In this document: positions 53,502 through 62,629 of the stretch, piece by piece
Position numbering within the stretch: position 1 is the stretch's first letter
How the letters are laid out: the number at the start of each line of letters is the position of its first letter
Source: Pseudonocardia nematodicida
Lineage (GTDB): Bacteria > Actinomycetota > Actinomycetes > Mycobacteriales > Pseudonocardiaceae
Reading direction: 5' to 3'
NCBI RefSeq assembly: GCF_040105385.1
Contig: NZ_JBEDNQ010000013.1
Location: 1 to 64,000 of the forward strand
DNA: 64,000 nucleotides
Position numbers and translations under genes: made by a program
The notes under the pieces: generated by a model
The model's input: only the letters and a program-made list of their open reading frames with translations
What the model was told of the DNA's origin: nothing
Database searches by the model: none

Positions 53502-54818
53502 ATGACAGGAGTCCTGGCCGGCCGCGTGTCCGGCACCCATCCCCCGGAGGCCCGTTCCCGTGCGGACGGTGAGCGGTCCGGCACCGGGACCGGCGGCACC
53601 CGGACCGTCCTGGACATCGTCGTCCCGGTGCACGACGAGGAGCGGGTGCTCGAGTCCTCGGTCCGCCGCCTGCACGCGTTCCTGCGCGGCGGTCTCCCCT
53701 ACCCGTTCCGGATCACGATCGCCGACAACGCCAGCACCGACGCCACCCCGCGGATCGCGGCCCGCCTGGCCGCCGAGCTCGCCGAGGTCCGCACCGTCCG
53801 GCTGGAGGAGAAGGGTCGCGGCCGGGCGCTGAACGCCGTGTGGTCCACATCGGACGCGACCGTGCTCGCCTACTGCGACGTCGACCTGTCCACCGACCTG
53901 GGTGCCGTCCTGCCGCTGGTGGCGCCACTGGTGTCCGGGCACTCCGACCTCGCGATCGGCACCCGGCTGCGCAGGGGGTCGCGGGTGGTCCGCGGCGCGA
54001 AGCGGGAGTTCGTGTCCCGCAGCTACAACCTGATCCTGCGCGGCGCGCTCGCGACGCACTTCTCGGACGCCCAGTGCGGGTTCAAGGCGATCCGCGCCGA
54101 CGTCGCGCACCGACTGCTGCCGCTGGTCGCCGACACCGGCTGGTTCTTCGACACCGAGCTGCTGGTGCTGGCCGAACGGGCCGGGCTGCGCATCCACGAG
54201 GTCCCGGTGGACTGGGTGGACGATCCGGATTCCAGTGTGGACATCGCCGCGACGGCCGTCGCCGACCTGAAGGGGGTCTGGCGGATCGGCCGGGCCCTGA
54301 CCACCGGCGCGCTGCCGCTGGCAGAGGTCCGAGCCCAGCTCGGCCGGGCCCCGCTCGAGCGGATCACGGAGGTACCCGGGGTGCCACGCGCACTACCGCT
54401 CCAGCTCGTCCGGTTCGCGGCGGTCGGCGTCGCCTGCACGGCGGCGAACCTGCTGCTGTTCCTCGCCCTCCGCGGGGCGCTCGGCGCGATCGCCGCCAAC
54501 CTCGTCGCGATGGGAGTCTGCGCGGTCGTCAACACCGCGGCGAACCGCCGGTTCACCTTCGGCGTCCGCGGCCGTGACCGCGCGGTCACCCACCAGGTCC
54601 AGGGGCTGGTCGTGTTCGGCCTCGGGCTCGGGCTGACCACCGCCGCCCTGGCCCTGCTCGGCGTGCTCGCTCCCGCGGCACCTCTGGTCGTCGAGGTGCT
54701 GGTGATCGTCGCCGCCAACCTGGCCGCCACGGTGCTGCGCTTCGTGCTCTTCCGCTCCTGGGTGTTCCGCCGCGCGGACCCCGCCCGCCCGACGCCGCAA
54801 GGGGCGACCGCCCGATGA
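53502..54818 (+). CDS. Family 2 glycosyltransferase fused to a GtrA-like membrane domain
   Basis: This 438-aa protein has a GT2 domain (~37-270: LDIVVPVHDEERVLES, DNASTDATP, nucleotide-sugar site YCDVDLSTDL, and FSDAQCGFKAI). This is dolichyl-phosphate-mannose-synthase type, which makes polyprenyl-phosphate sugars. A C-terminal four-helix GtrA domain (~305-425) that helps flip lipid-linked sugars follows. The next gene, an ArnT-like GT39 protein, overlaps by 4 bases and would use the lipid-linked sugar outside the cell. Confidence 0.9.
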   Translation: MTGVLAGRVSGTHPPEARSRADGERSGTGTGGTRTVLDIVVPVHDEERVLESSVRRLHAFLRGGLPYPFRITIADNASTDATPRIAARLAAELAEVRTVRLEEKGRGRALNAVWSTSDATVLAYCDVDLSTDLGAVLPLVAPLVSGHSDLAIGTRLRRGSRVVRGAKREFVSRSYNLILRGALATHFSDAQCGFKAIRADVAHRLLPLVADTGWFFDTELLVLAERAGLRIHEVPVDWVDDPDSSVDIAATAVADLKGVWRIGRALTTGALPLAEVRAQLGRAPLERITEVPGVPRALPLQLVRFAAVGVACTAANLLLFLALRGALGAIAANLVAMGVCAVVNTAANRRFTFGVRGRDRAVTHQVQGLVVFGLGLGLTTAALALLGVLAPAAPLVVEVLVIVAANLAATVLRFVLFRSWVFRRADPARPTPQGATAR

Positions 54819-56941
54819 GCAGCACCCTCGATCGGGGCCCGACCCGTACCGGCGCCCCGCGGGACGACGTGCCCGCGCCGCGCCGCACCTGGGCCCGGCC
54901 GCTCTCGCCGGCGGTGCTGCTCGCCGGGACCGCCGTGCTCTACCTGTGGAACCTGGGCGCGTCCGGCTGGGCCAACTCGTTCTACGCCGCCGCCGTGCAG
55001 GCGGGGGCGAACGACTGGACCGCGTTCCTGTTCGGCTCGCTCGACCCGTCGAACGCGATCACGGTCGACAAGCCGCCGGCGTCGCTGTGGCCGATGGAGA
55101 TCGCGGCCCGGGTCTTCGGGTTCTCGTCCTGGTCGATGCTGGTGCCGCAGGCGCTCATGGGGGTCGCCTCGGTCTGGCTGCTGTATGCGACCGTGCGCCG
55201 GGTCTCCGGGCACGGCGCCGGGCTGCTGGCCGGCGCGTTGCTCGCGCTCACCCCGGTCGCGGCACTGATGTTCCGGTTCAACAACCCGGACGCGCTGCTC
55301 ACCCTGCTCCTGGTCGCCGCGGCCTACCTGGCGGTCCGCGGGGTGGCGGACGGCCGGACCCGCTGGATCGCCGGCGCCGGCCTGGTGATCGGGTTCGCGT
55401 TCCTGACCAAGTCGCTGCAGGCCTTCCTGATCCTGCCCGGCCTGACGCTGGCCTACCTGTGGGCCGCGCCGGGACGTCCGTGGCGCCGGGCGTGGCAGGT
55501 GCTGGTGGCGGGCGCCGGCGTCGGCGTCGGCGCCGGGTGGTGGCTGTTGACGGTCGCGCTGTGGCCGGCGGACTCCCGGCCCTACATCGGCGGGTCGGGG
55601 GACAACACCCCGCTGGGACTGGCGTTCGGATACAACGGCCTCGGGCGGATCTTCGGCGAGTCCGGCGGCGGCATGGGCGGTGGCGGGATGCCCGGCGGTG
55701 GGATGCCGGACGGCGGGCAGATGGGCGGTGACGCGGCCGGGACGGCGCCGGACTCCGCCGGCGCGACGGGCGGTATGCCGCCCGGGGGCGGGACGGGTGG
55801 CGGCATGAACACCGCCTTCGGTGGCGAGCCCGGCCTCCTTCGGATGTTCGAGTCCGCGTTCGGCACCCAGATCTCCTGGCTGCTCCCGGCCGCGGTGCTG
55901 CTGCTCGTCGCCGGGATCGCGCTGCGCGGCCGTGCGTCGCGGACAGACCCGGTGCGGGCGTCACTGCTGCTGTGGGGCGGCTGGACCCTGGTCACCGCGC
56001 TGGTGTTCAGCCTGATGAGCGGGATCGTGCACCCCTACTACGCGGTGGCCCTGGCACCCGGGATCGCCGCCCTCGTCGCGATCGGCGGGCGCGAGGTGCT
56101 CGCCCACCGGCAGCGGTGGTGGGCCCGGGCGGTGCTCGGGCTCGCGGTCGCCGGGACGGCCGTCTGGGCGTTCGAGCTGCTGGGCCGGTCGCCGGACTTC
56201 CTGCCCTGGCTGCGCTGGGTGGTGCTGGTGCTCGGCGTGCTCGCCGGAGCCGCGCTGGTGCTGCCGGCCCGGCGCGGGCGCTGGCTCGCGGTGCTTGTCG
56301 GGGCGGCGCTCCTGACCGGGCTCGCGGCGCCGGCGGCGTACGCGGTGCAGACCGCCGCCACCCCGCAGTCGGGGTCCATCCCCACCGCCGGGCCGGAGGT
56401 CTCCGGGACCGGCGCCTTCGGTGGGCCCGGGAACGGCGCGCCCGGCGGACCCGGGAACGGCCCGGCCGGCTCCGCCTCCGCCGGCGACGCACCGGCGGGC
56501 CCGGCCGGTGACGGCTCCGGGCCTGCCGGTGGCGCGCAGACCGGGTCCCCACGCGACCGCGACGACGGTGCTCCCGGCGGGACGGAGACCTCGGCCGAGC
56601 TCGCCGCCCTGCTGCGGACCGCCGGCGACTCCCGGTGGGCCGCGGCCACGATCGGCTCACAGGGTGCGGCGTCGATGATGCTGACCGCCGGCGGCGACAC
56701 CGCGGTGATGGCGATCGGCGGCTTCTCCGGCGGCGACGAGTACCCGACGCTCGCGCAGTTCCAGTCCTCCGTCGAGCGGGGCGAGATCCGGTACTTCGTC
56801 GACGGCGCCGGTCCCGGCGGCGGAGGCCCGGGCGGCGGCCGGGGCACCGCCGCGGAGATCACCGAGTGGGTGCGGGCCCACTACCCGGCCACGACGGTCG
56901 GCGGGAGCACGGTCCACGACCTCACGACGCCGACCACCTGA
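54815..56941 (+). CDS. GT39-family (ArnT-like) membrane glycosyltransferase
   Basis: This 708-aa polytopic protein has about ten membrane helices. The catalytic loop includes ITVDKPPASLWPMEIAARVFGF (~68-92), where ArnT/PMT-type enzymes keep an acidic residue. A Gly/Met-rich insert (~285-345) splits the middle, and another Gly/Pro/Ala-rich stretch lies at ~515-590 before a folded C-terminal domain (EITEWVRAHYP). Such inserts are usual in actinobacterial members. It is thought to transfer a sugar from a polyprenyl-phosphate donor to envelope targets and works with the upstream GT2-GtrA protein. Confidence 0.88.
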   Translation: MSSTLDRGPTRTGAPRDDVPAPRRTWARPLSPAVLLAGTAVLYLWNLGASGWANSFYAAAVQAGANDWTAFLFGSLDPSNAITVDKPPASLWPMEIAARVFGFSSWSMLVPQALMGVASVWLLYATVRRVSGHGAGLLAGALLALTPVAALMFRFNNPDALLTLLLVAAAYLAVRGVADGRTRWIAGAGLVIGFAFLTKSLQAFLILPGLTLAYLWAAPGRPWRRAWQVLVAGAGVGVGAGWWLLTVALWPADSRPYIGGSGDNTPLGLAFGYNGLGRIFGESGGGMGGGGMPGGGMPDGGQMGGDAAGTAPDSAGATGGMPPGGGTGGGMNTAFGGEPGLLRMFESAFGTQISWLLPAAVLLLVAGIALRGRASRTDPVRASLLLWGGWTLVTALVFSLMSGIVHPYYAVALAPGIAALVAIGGREVLAHRQRWWARAVLGLAVAGTAVWAFELLGRSPDFLPWLRWVVLVLGVLAGAALVLPARRGRWLAVLVGAALLTGLAAPAAYAVQTAATPQSGSIPTAGPEVSGTGAFGGPGNGAPGGPGNGPAGSASAGDAPAGPAGDGSGPAGGAQTGSPRDRDDGAPGGTETSAELAALLRTAGDSRWAAATIGSQGAASMMLTAGGDTAVMAIGGFSGGDEYPTLAQFQSSVERGEIRYFVDGAGPGGGGPGGGRGTAAEITEWVRAHYPATTVGGSTVHDLTTPTT

Positions 56942-57087
56942 TCCGTCGCCGCCCAGGTTCCGGTACCGCCGCACGACCTGCAGCGTGTGCGGGACGACCG
57001 GAACCTGTGCGGCGTGCCGGGGAGCGATTCGGTGACGGCGCGGCGCGGCGCATGCCGGGGGCGATCGCGTTCGGCAGAGTGGAGGTC

Positions 57088-57651
57088 ATGACCGCCACCG
57101 GCCCCCTCACGACCGGCGACCCCGCGGGCGGCGGCACCGGCTCCGGCCCGCACGCCCTGCCCCTGCCGCTGCGCCCGCCCGAGCACCGCGTGCACCCGCG
57201 CGCGATCTGGTGGTGGCGGCTGCGGGCGCTGCCGATGCCGGTCCTGCTCCTGGTCGCCCAGGGCGTCGGGCTGGGGCTGCTCCCGGCCGAACCGTTCCGC
57301 CCGCTGCTGATCACGGCGATGGTCCTCACCGTGCTGTGGCTGCTCGTCGCGACGCTGGTCGTGCCCGCACTGCGGTTCCGGCTGCACCGCTGGGAGGTAA
57401 CCGACGAGGCCGTCTACACCCGGTCGGGGTGGCTGGTGCGGGAGTGGCGGATCGCGCCGATCCCGCGGGTGCAGACCGTCGACACCGAGCACGGCCCGCT
57501 GCAGCAGGCGCTGGGACTGGCGACGGTGACGGTCACGACCGCGTCGGCCCGGGGCCCGGTCCGGATCGCCGGGCTGGAGTCCGAGCACGCGCGGGAGCTG
57601 GCCCGGCGGCTCACCGAGACCACCGGCCGGCACAGCGGGGACGCCACGTGA
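57088..57651 (+). CDS. PH-domain (bPH_2/DUF304) membrane protein, YdbS-like
   Basis: This 187-aa protein has two membrane helices (~45-85) followed by a bacterial PH-like domain (~90-175, with RWEVTDEAVYTRSGWLVREWRIAPIPRVQTVD and the GLATVTVTTAS strand), the YdbS pattern. I chose the ATG at 57088, although its GGAGG is very near; a GTG at 57079 is possible. The next gene overlaps it by 4 bases (GTGA) and encodes the YdbT-like partner. Confidence 0.85.
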   Translation: MTATGPLTTGDPAGGGTGSGPHALPLPLRPPEHRVHPRAIWWWRLRALPMPVLLLVAQGVGLGLLPAEPFRPLLITAMVLTVLWLLVATLVVPALRFRLHRWEVTDEAVYTRSGWLVREWRIAPIPRVQTVDTEHGPLQQALGLATVTVTTASARGPVRIAGLESEHARELARRLTETTGRHSGDAT

Positions 57652-59717
57652 GCCGTCCCGGCGACCAGGACGCGGCGGCACACGAGCCCGGCGCCGACGG
57701 CCGGTGGGAGTCCACCGTGGACGATCCAGGCGGTGTGGACGCCGACGCCGGACGGTCCGGGCACCGGCCCGGCCCGGCACACCGGCCGCCCTACCCGACC
57801 CCGGGTGCGCCCGTCGTACACGGGCTTCCGCAGCCCCGTCCGACCGGCGCCGCCGCGGTGCAGCACAGTCCGACGCCGCACAGCCCGGCGCCGCACAGCG
57901 CCGGACAGCACAGCGCCGGACAGCACAGCGCCGGACAGCACAGCGCCGGACAGCACAGTCCGGTGCCGCAGCAGCACCACGCGACCGGGCCGGGCCCGGC
58001 ACCGCGCGGCGCGGCACGGCACGGTCGGGCCGCGTCCGGTCCGGCGACGGATCCCACGCCCGCCGGTCCCCCGCCGCACTCCTACCCCGGCGCCATCGGC
58101 GCCCCGGCCGCGCCGTGGCTCCGCGCCACACAGCCCGGCGGCGTCCCGGAACAGGACCACGCCGGCACCAGCCCGGACGGCCCGGCGGACGGGCACGCCC
58201 CGCCGCACGCCACCGGACCCGATGCCGCCGTCGACGACGCCTCTGCCTGGCGACGGCTGCCCGCGTTGATGCTGATCGTCGGCCCGGCCACCGCACTGCT
58301 CAAGCTGGCGCCCGCACTCATCGCACTGCTGATCTTCGGCGCCGGCGGCGGCAACTCCACCCAGGTCTGGATCGCCGCCGCGATCGCGGTGATGGCCGTC
58401 GTCGCCGGGGTGGTCCGGTGGCGCACCACGCGGTACCGCATCACCCCGGAGCGGGTCGAGCTGCACACCGGGCTGCTGAACCGGCAGCGCCGCTCGGTAC
58501 CACGCGACCGGATCCGCACGGTCGACCTCACCGCGCCGCTGCTGCACCGGCTGGTCGGGGTGAGCGTGGTCAAGGTCGGCTCCGGGCAGAGCGCGGGCTC
58601 GGAGTCCGGTCTGGACCTCGACGCCGTCACCACCGCGGAGGCCGAACGGCTGCGCCGCGAACTGCTCGCCCGCCCGGCCGTCCCGGAGGACTCCGGAAGC
58701 CCCGAGCCCGGTCCGGCGGCACCGGGCGAGGAGCTCGACCGGCTCGACTGGTCGTCGCTGCGCTACGCCCCGCTCACGGTCAGCTCGCTCGCCGCGATCG
58801 GTGCGCTCGCCGGGGCCGGCTGGAACCTGCTCAACGAGGCCTCGGTCGACCCGCGCACGCTGCCCGGCGCCGACGCCGTCGCCGGCGAGCTGTCCCGCGC
58901 ACCGCTGTGGTGGTCGGTGCTGGTCGGGGCGTCGCTGCTGCTCACGGTCATGATCGCCGGCTCGGTGGTGCTGTTCGTCGAACGCTGGTGGGACTTCCGG
59001 CTGACCCGCGAGCCGGACGGCACGCTGCGGGTGCGGCGGGGCCTGCTGACGAAGCGCTCGCTGTCGGTGTCCGAGCAACGGCTGCGCGGTGTCACCGTCA
59101 CCGAACCGCTGCTGGTCCGCGGGATCGGACGCGGGGCGCAGGCCGGCGCGCTGACCGTGGGACTGGCCGGTTCCGAGGGCGGGGGCGGGTCGCTCGGGCC
59201 ACCGGTCCGGCGCCGCCACGCCCATACGGTCGCCGCGACCGCCGCGCGGGCCGGGTACCCGATCACGGCGGGCACGCTCGTCGCGCACCCGCCGGCGGCG
59301 CGCACCCGCCGGCTGGTCCGCGCCGTCGTCCCGGTGCTCGTGCTCCCGGTGGCCGCCGGCGTGCTCGCGTGGACCGGCGGGCCGGTCTGGCCGCTCGCGA
59401 TCGCGCTGGTGCTGCTCGCCGCGGCCGTCCCGCTCGGGCTCGACCGGTACCGCGCGCTCGGGCACCGGCTCGACGAGCGCTACCTGGTGGCCCGGAGCGG
59501 CTCGCTGGTCCGGACGACGGCGGCGCTGCGCCGGGACGGCGTCATCGGCTGGCGGATCCGGCAGAGCCTGTTCCAGCGCCGGGCCGGCGTGGTCACCCTC
59601 GAGGCGACGACGGCGGCCGGCGACGGATCGGTCCAGGTCCTGGACCTGTCCCCGGACGACGCCGCCGCCCTGATGTCCGAGATCACCCCGGAGGCGGTCA
59701 GCGGCTTCCGCTCCTGA
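57648..59717 (+). CDS. Large PH-domain (bPH_2) membrane protein, YdbT-like, with repeat-containing N terminus
   Basis: This 689-aa protein has a long disordered N terminus (1-205, Pro/Ala/His-rich, with pentapeptide repeats), then pairs of membrane helices with three bPH_2 domains. The first is near 260-330 (TRYRITPERVELHTGLLNRQRRSVPRDRIRTVD), the second near 450-540 (DFRLTREPDGTLRVRRGLLTKRS) and the third near 600-680. With the short upstream gene it matches the YdbS/YdbT pair of Bacillus, which helps withstand a foreign bacteriocin; the role in actinobacteria is unknown. The start is a GTG overlapping the previous stop. Confidence 0.85.
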   Translation: MSRPGDQDAAAHEPGADGRWESTVDDPGGVDADAGRSGHRPGPAHRPPYPTPGAPVVHGLPQPRPTGAAAVQHSPTPHSPAPHSAGQHSAGQHSAGQHSAGQHSPVPQQHHATGPGPAPRGAARHGRAASGPATDPTPAGPPPHSYPGAIGAPAAPWLRATQPGGVPEQDHAGTSPDGPADGHAPPHATGPDAAVDDASAWRRLPALMLIVGPATALLKLAPALIALLIFGAGGGNSTQVWIAAAIAVMAVVAGVVRWRTTRYRITPERVELHTGLLNRQRRSVPRDRIRTVDLTAPLLHRLVGVSVVKVGSGQSAGSESGLDLDAVTTAEAERLRRELLARPAVPEDSGSPEPGPAAPGEELDRLDWSSLRYAPLTVSSLAAIGALAGAGWNLLNEASVDPRTLPGADAVAGELSRAPLWWSVLVGASLLLTVMIAGSVVLFVERWWDFRLTREPDGTLRVRRGLLTKRSLSVSEQRLRGVTVTEPLLVRGIGRGAQAGALTVGLAGSEGGGGSLGPPVRRRHAHTVAATAARAGYPITAGTLVAHPPAARTRRLVRAVVPVLVLPVAAGVLAWTGGPVWPLAIALVLLAAAVPLGLDRYRALGHRLDERYLVARSGSLVRTTAALRRDGVIGWRIRQSLFQRRAGVVTLEATTAAGDGSVQVLDLSPDDAAALMSEITPEAVSGFRS
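57864..57968 (+). repeat. 15-bp tandem repeat inside the large PH-domain gene
   Basis: Seven units of 15 bp: four identical central copies of CACAGCGCCGGACAG (57894-57953) flanked by two diverged copies before and one after. They encode pentapeptides beginning His-Ser (HSPTP, HSPAP, HSAGQ four times, HSPVP) in the disordered N terminus. The identical central copies point to recent slippage or duplication. Confidence 0.95.
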
Positions 59718-59720
59718 CCG

Positions 59721-59798
59721 CCGGCTTCACACCCCCTGGCCTCGCTTCACACCCGTCGCAGCGGGTGTGAAGGCGGGCTGCGGGGTGTGAAGCAGCCG
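59721..59798. repeat. Nested inverted repeat between convergent genes
   Basis: Four copies of GCTTCACACC or its complement are arranged as two nested pairs. The outer pair is GCTTCACACCCC (59724 on) with GGGGTGTGAAGC (ending 59793). The inner pair is CTTCACACCCG (59745-59755) with CGGGTGTGAAG (59762-59772). The element fills the gap between the PH-domain gene and the HerA-like gene, both ending here. It could terminate transcription in both directions, but it has no T-run. Confidence 0.8.
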
Positions 59799-59857
59799 GC
59801 GGGGCCAGTGCGGACGCGATCGGGTGCCGCATCGGGTCGCATGGGGCGCCGGGACGG

Positions 59858-61453
59858 TCAGCGGCGCCGGCGGGTCCCGAACAGGCTGCGGGTGATCTCC
59901 CGGGTGACCGTGTTCGTGATCTGCTTGCCGGTCGGCGACTTCAGGAAGTCGCCGAACTTCGCGAACAGTCCGCCCTCCGCGGCCTCCCGGGCCGGCGGGG
60001 CGGCGGGTGGCGGGGCCGGAGCCGGCGTGCCGGGGGCCGGGGCGGGCGCCGCCTCGACGCCCGCCGCCTCGGCCATCCGCCGGGCCAGCTGCTCGTAGGC
60101 CGAGTCCCGGTCGACCATCTCGCCGTACTTCGCGTGCAGCGGCGACTGCCGCGCGGCCTCGGTGACCGCCTCGTCGCCGATCGCGGACATCAGCGACCGC
60201 GGCGCCCGCAGCCGGGTCCAGGCCACCGGCGTCGGCGCGCCCCGCTCGGACAGCACCGTGACGATCGCCTCGCCGGTGCCGAGCGAGGTCAGCGCGGTCT
60301 CCAGGTCGTAGACGTCGGACCGCGGGTAGGTCTTCACCGTCCGGTTGAGCGCCTTCTGGTCCTCCGGGGTGAAGGCGCGCAACGCGTGCTGCACCCGGGC
60401 CCCGAGCTGGGACAGCACCTCGTTCGGGACGTCGGTGGGCAGCTGGGTGCAGAAGAACACGCCGACGCCCTTGGACCGGATCAGCTTCACGGTCTGCTCG
60501 ATGCGCTCCAGGAACGCCTTCGACGCGTCGGCGAACAGCAGGTGCGCCTCGTCGAAGAAGAACACCAGCTTCGGCTTGTCCAGGTCCCCGGCCTCGGGGA
60601 GCTCGTCGTAGAGCTCGGCGAGCAGCCACATCAGGAACGTCGAGAACAGCACCGGGCTCGACGCGCGCTCGGCGAGCTCCAGGAGCGTCACGACCCCCTT
60701 GCCGTCGATCTCGCGCATCAGGTCGGCCGGGTCGAACTCCGGCTCCCCGAAGAAGGTGTCCCCGCCCTGCGCCTCCAGGTTCACCAGCGCGCGCAGGATC
60801 ACCCCGGCCGTCGACGCCGACACCCCGCCGATGCCCTTCAGCTCGGCCTTCCCCTCGTCCGAGAGGAGGTGCTGGATGACCGCGCGGAGGTCCTTCGTGT
60901 CCAGCAGCGGCAGCTGCTTCTGGTCGGCCCAGTGGAAGATCAGCCCGAGGGTGGACTCCTGGGTGGCGTTGAGCCCGAGCACCTTCGACAGCAGGATCGG
61001 CCCGAAGTCGGTGATCGTCGCCCGGACCGGGACCGCGACGCCGCCGTCGCCCAGCGACAGGAACTGCACCGGGTACGCCGTCGGGGTCCAGTCGTCGCCG
61101 GTGTCGCGCGCCCGCGCGTCGACCTTCTCGTTGCCCTCACCGGCTCTGACCATCCCGGACAGGTCGCCCTTGACGTCGGCCAGCAGTACCGGGACGCCGG
61201 CGTCGGAGAGCTGCCCGGCCATGGCCTGCAGGGTCTTGGTCTTGCCGGTGCCGGTCGCGCCGGCGACCAGGCCGTGCCGGTTCAGGGTCGCGAGCGGGAT
61301 CCGGACCCGGGCCTCGGTATCACAGGCACCGTCGACGAGCACGGTGCCCAGCTCGAGCGCGGCCCCGTCGCATGTGTACCCGTCGGCGATCGCGCGGGCG
61401 GGAGTCTGTCCTGCGGTGTCGGGCGTCACGGGATCGCAGCGTAGGGCACTCAT
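59858..61453 (-). CDS. HerA-like P-loop ATPase (DUF853/helicase HerA-like)
   Basis: This 531-aa ATPase has Walker A VAGATGTGKTKTLQAMAG (~62-79), Walker B LVFFFDEAHLLF (~300-311) and the sensor segment GVGVFFCTQLPTDVP. The body matches the DUF853 family of HerA/FtsK-type proteins of unknown role. An Ala/Pro-rich linker (~465-495) leads to a C-terminal segment FAKFGDFLKSPTGKQITNTVTREITRSLFG, typical of the family. I chose the ATG at 61453; a GTG at codon 9 is also possible. It diverges from orn with a 57-base gap. Confidence 0.88.
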   Translation of the reverse strand: MSALRCDPVTPDTAGQTPARAIADGYTCDGAALELGTVLVDGACDTEARVRIPLATLNRHGLVAGATGTGKTKTLQAMAGQLSDAGVPVLLADVKGDLSGMVRAGEGNEKVDARARDTGDDWTPTAYPVQFLSLGDGGVAVPVRATITDFGPILLSKVLGLNATQESTLGLIFHWADQKQLPLLDTKDLRAVIQHLLSDEGKAELKGIGGVSASTAGVILRALVNLEAQGGDTFFGEPEFDPADLMREIDGKGVVTLLELAERASSPVLFSTFLMWLLAELYDELPEAGDLDKPKLVFFFDEAHLLFADASKAFLERIEQTVKLIRSKGVGVFFCTQLPTDVPNEVLSQLGARVQHALRAFTPEDQKALNRTVKTYPRSDVYDLETALTSLGTGEAIVTVLSERGAPTPVAWTRLRAPRSLMSAIGDEAVTEAARQSPLHAKYGEMVDRDSAYEQLARRMAEAAGVEAAPAPAPGTPAPAPPPAAPPAREAAEGGLFAKFGDFLKSPTGKQITNTVTREITRSLFGTRRRR

Positions 61454-61510
61454 CCTCTCGTGACAGGCGAGGCGCGCGCCCCGTACCGGCTTGTCACATA
61501 GTCTGCACCG

Positions 61511-62140
61511 ATGACCGATCGGCTGGTGTGGATCGACTGCGAGATGACCGGGCTCGACCTGGGCTCCGACGCGCTCATCGAGATCGCGGCGCTGGTCACC
61601 GACGGCGACCTCACCGTGCTGGGCGAGGGCGTCGACGTGGTGATCGCCTGCGAGGACGAGAAGCTGGACGCGATGCCCGAGGTGGTGCGGGACATGCATG
61701 CCCGCTCCGGCCTGACCGACGAGGTCCGGAAGGCGACGGTGACGGTGGCCGAGGCCGAACGGATGGTGCTGGACTACGTCCGGGCGCACGTCCCGGACGC
61801 CCGCACCGCCCCGCTGGCCGGCAACTCGATCGCGACCGACCGCGGGTTCCTGGCCCGGGACATGCCCGAGCTCGACGGCTACCTGCACTACCGGATGATC
61901 GACGTGAGCTCGGTCAAGGAGCTGGCCCGCCGCTGGTTCCCCCGGGTGTTCTACGCCAAGCCGGAGAAGGGCCTCGCGCACCGCGCGCTCGCCGACATCC
62001 AGGAGTCGATCCGCGAGCTGGCCTACTACCGGAAGGCGTTGTTCGTGGCCCCGCCCGGCCCGACCACCGAACAGGCGCAGGCCGCGGCGGCCGCGGTCGC
62101 CGATGTCGCCGGCCCGTCACCGCAGTCCGGAAAGGCCTGA
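61511..62140 (+). CDS. orn: Oligoribonuclease
   Basis: This 209-aa 3'-5' exoribonuclease degrades short oligoribonucleotides, including pGpG. The DEDDh residues are visible: Asp and Glu in WIDCEMTGLDL, Asp in AGNSIATDRGFLARDMPEL, and His/Asp in HRALADIQESIREL. The length is slightly above E. coli Orn because of a C-terminal Ala-rich tail (190-209). The ATG at 61511 lies 8 bases from a -10-like CATAGT, so the transcript may be leaderless. Divergent from the HerA-like gene. Confidence 0.95.
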   Translation: MTDRLVWIDCEMTGLDLGSDALIEIAALVTDGDLTVLGEGVDVVIACEDEKLDAMPEVVRDMHARSGLTDEVRKATVTVAEAERMVLDYVRAHVPDARTAPLAGNSIATDRGFLARDMPELDGYLHYRMIDVSSVKELARRWFPRVFYAKPEKGLAHRALADIQESIRELAYYRKALFVAPPGPTTEQAQAAAAAVADVAGPSPQSGKA

Positions 62141-62221
62141 CTCCTACCCCCGCGCGTGGCCGCCGGGCGGCGGGAGGCTATGCTGTTCCAGCGCTTCCGG
62201 CCCCGGCCGGAGAGGTCGCAT

Positions 62222-62295
62222 GGTGGGTGTAGCTCAGTTGGTAGAGCACCTGGTTGTGGTCCAGGGGGCCGCGGGTTCAAGTCCCGTCACTCACC
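62222..62295 (+). tRNA. tRNA-His (anticodon GUG)
   Basis: Acceptor GTGGGTG (62223-62229) pairs with CACTCAC (62288-62294), with the extra G at -1 facing C73, as in histidine tRNAs. The anticodon loop TTGTGGT lies between CCTGG and CCAGG. The T arm is GCGGG-TTCAAGT-CCCGT. CCA is not encoded. It is followed about 100 bases on by two tRNA-Lys genes. Confidence 0.93.
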
Positions 62296-62393
62296 CGGTT
62301 GCCACCCCTGGCGATCGATCCCGGACTGCGTCGTGTTAGCTTTCCGGGGTCGAATTCGCCTCGGGAAGGCGACGACACACCAGAACTGAATAC

Positions 62394-62466
62394 GCGCCGT
62401 TAGCTCAATTGGCAGAGCAGCTGGCTCTTAACCAGCGGGTTCGGGGTTCGAGTCCCTGACGGCGCA
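62394..62466 (+). tRNA. tRNA-Lys (anticodon CUU), copy 1
   Basis: A 73-base tRNA. The acceptor is GCGCCGT/ACGGCGC, the anticodon loop CTCTTAA lies within GCTGG/CCAGC, the T arm is CGGGG-TTCGAGT-CCCTG and the discriminator is A. It is identical along its whole length to the copy 25 bases downstream. CCA is not encoded. Confidence 0.95.
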
Positions 62467-62491
62467 CGCAGCAATTCACGCGTGTCACACT

Positions 62492-62564
62492 GCGCCGTTA
62501 GCTCAATTGGCAGAGCAGCTGGCTCTTAACCAGCGGGTTCGGGGTTCGAGTCCCTGACGGCGCA
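62492..62564 (+). tRNA. tRNA-Lys (anticodon CUU), copy 2
   Basis: Identical 73-base copy of the preceding tRNA-Lys, placed 25 bases downstream, suggesting a tandem duplication. It is followed 11 bases later by a strong terminator hairpin, so the tRNA genes probably form one transcript. Confidence 0.95.
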
Positions 62565-62575
62565 CGTACCGGCGA

Positions 62576-62606
62576 GGGCCGGCGGGGATCGTCCCGCCGG
62601 CCCTTT
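62576..62606. terminator. Rho-independent terminator after tRNA cluster
   Basis: A 12-base G/C-rich stem GGGCCGGCGGGG pairs with TCCCGCCGGCCC around a 4-base loop ATCG and is followed by TTT. It ends the tRNA transcript and may also stop the convergent VOC gene from the other side. Confidence 0.85.
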
Positions 62607-62629
62607 CGCCGTCTCGGACGGCGAACGGC

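Noticed and set aside
57864..57968. Possible CRISPR-like or iteron array
   Set aside because: Direct 15-bp units without spacers and in frame within a coding gene; no replication gene nearby.
62394..62564. The tandem tRNA-Lys genes as an integration (att) site
   Set aside because: No integrase, no truncated tRNA copy and no change in base composition follow; a terminator and ordinary genes come next. A simple tandem duplication explains the pair.
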